Below, in pieces: positions 4,857 through 5,036 of a DNA stretch of 5,036 bases. Under the pieces are notes generated by a model. That model did not search any database, had not been told where the DNA came from, and was given only the letters and a program-made list of their open reading frames with translations. The translations under genes were made by a program, and so were the position numbers. Position 1 is the stretch's first letter. Every line of letters starts with the position of its first letter. Origin of the DNA: Verrucomicrobiota bacterium (GTDB taxonomy: Bacteria > Verrucomicrobiota > Verrucomicrobiia > Opitutales > UBA953); contig SYID01000055.1 of the NCBI GenBank assembly GCA_005798925.1, positions 1-5,036 of the forward strand, written 5' to 3'.

Positions 4857-5036
4857 ATGTCTCCCGCCATCTCCATCCTCCTCTTCGTCCTCCTCGCCGT
4901 CGTCGGGGTGCTCGTGATCGCCGCCATCTGGGGCGTCAGCATCTACAACGGCCTCGTCGCCTTGCGCAACGCCTGCAAGAACGCCTTCGCCCAGGTGGAT
5001 GTCCAGCTCAAGCGCCGTCATGACCTGATCCCGAAC
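4857..5036 (+). CDS. lemA: LemA family membrane protein, N-terminal 60 residues (runs off the window)
   Basis: The reading frame opens at ATG 4857 and stays open to the last base, giving 60 residues of a family usually about 180-200 long. Residues 4-27 form one hydrophobic membrane segment (ISILLFVLLAVVGVLVIAAI). It is followed by the hallmark LemA start of the helical domain: YNGLVALRNACKNAFAQVDV and then QLKRRHDLIPN (residues 30-60), whose YN.LV.LRN and QLKRR.DLIPN elements are highly typical. LemA proteins are anchored by an N-terminal helix with a coiled alpha-helical domain outside the membrane; their molecular role is poorly defined. In many genomes lemA sits beside TPM-domain or M48 peptidase genes, which would lie to the right, outside the window. 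A good Shine-Dalgarno precedes the start. Truncation is due to the window edge, not to mutation. Confidence 0.93.
   Translation, partial: MSPAISILLFVLLAVVGVLVIAAIWGVSIYNGLVALRNACKNAFAQVDVQLKRRHDLIPN

Noticed and set aside
1..5036. A new defence, phage or toxin-antitoxin system among the coding genes.
   Set aside because: All six genes belong to familiar families and are intact, or cut only by the window edge. No nuclease, toxin, helicase or mobile-element gene is present.

Overview
The window is GC-rich bacterial DNA with five complete protein genes and the start of a sixth. The protein types, the scarcity of Shine-Dalgarno sites (only the last gene has a well placed one) and intergenic DNA full of period-7 micro-repeats and REP-like palindromes suggest Verrucomicrobiota, possibly the Opitutae. 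That assignment is an inference; there is no rRNA or other marker here to test it.

Layout. Positions 1-276 hold no gene. They contain a nested inverted repeat of about 235 bp (26-260) built partly from tandem heptamers. rdgB, a house-cleaning nucleotide pyrophosphatase, lies on the minus strand at 277-885. Between it and the divergent coaB is a 434-bp gap (886-1319) crowded with repeats: hexamer tracts related as inverted complements, two four-unit heptamer arrays, a two-hairpin REP-like element, and a second inverted pair of the motif that bounds the first palindrome.

From 1320 onward everything is on the plus strand: coaB (stand-alone phosphopantothenate-cysteine ligase, probably starting at TTG 1320), a soluble PAS histidine kinase of NtrB-like build that starts two bases after the coaB stop, a secreted discoidin-like protein, ispH (last step of the MEP isoprenoid pathway), and the first 60 codons of a LemA-family membrane protein that runs off the right edge.

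How the genes relate. coaB, the kinase, the discoidin-like gene and ispH have gaps of 2, 37 and 47 bp, so they could be co-transcribed, but their functions (coenzyme A synthesis, signalling, an exported binding domain, isoprenoid synthesis) do not form one pathway. lemA follows a 106-bp gap with its own ribosome binding site and may be a separate unit. No defence system, phage gene, transposase, CRISPR array, tRNA or rRNA is visible. The genes are ordinary; the least explained part of the window is the non-coding repeat structure on both sides of rdgB.
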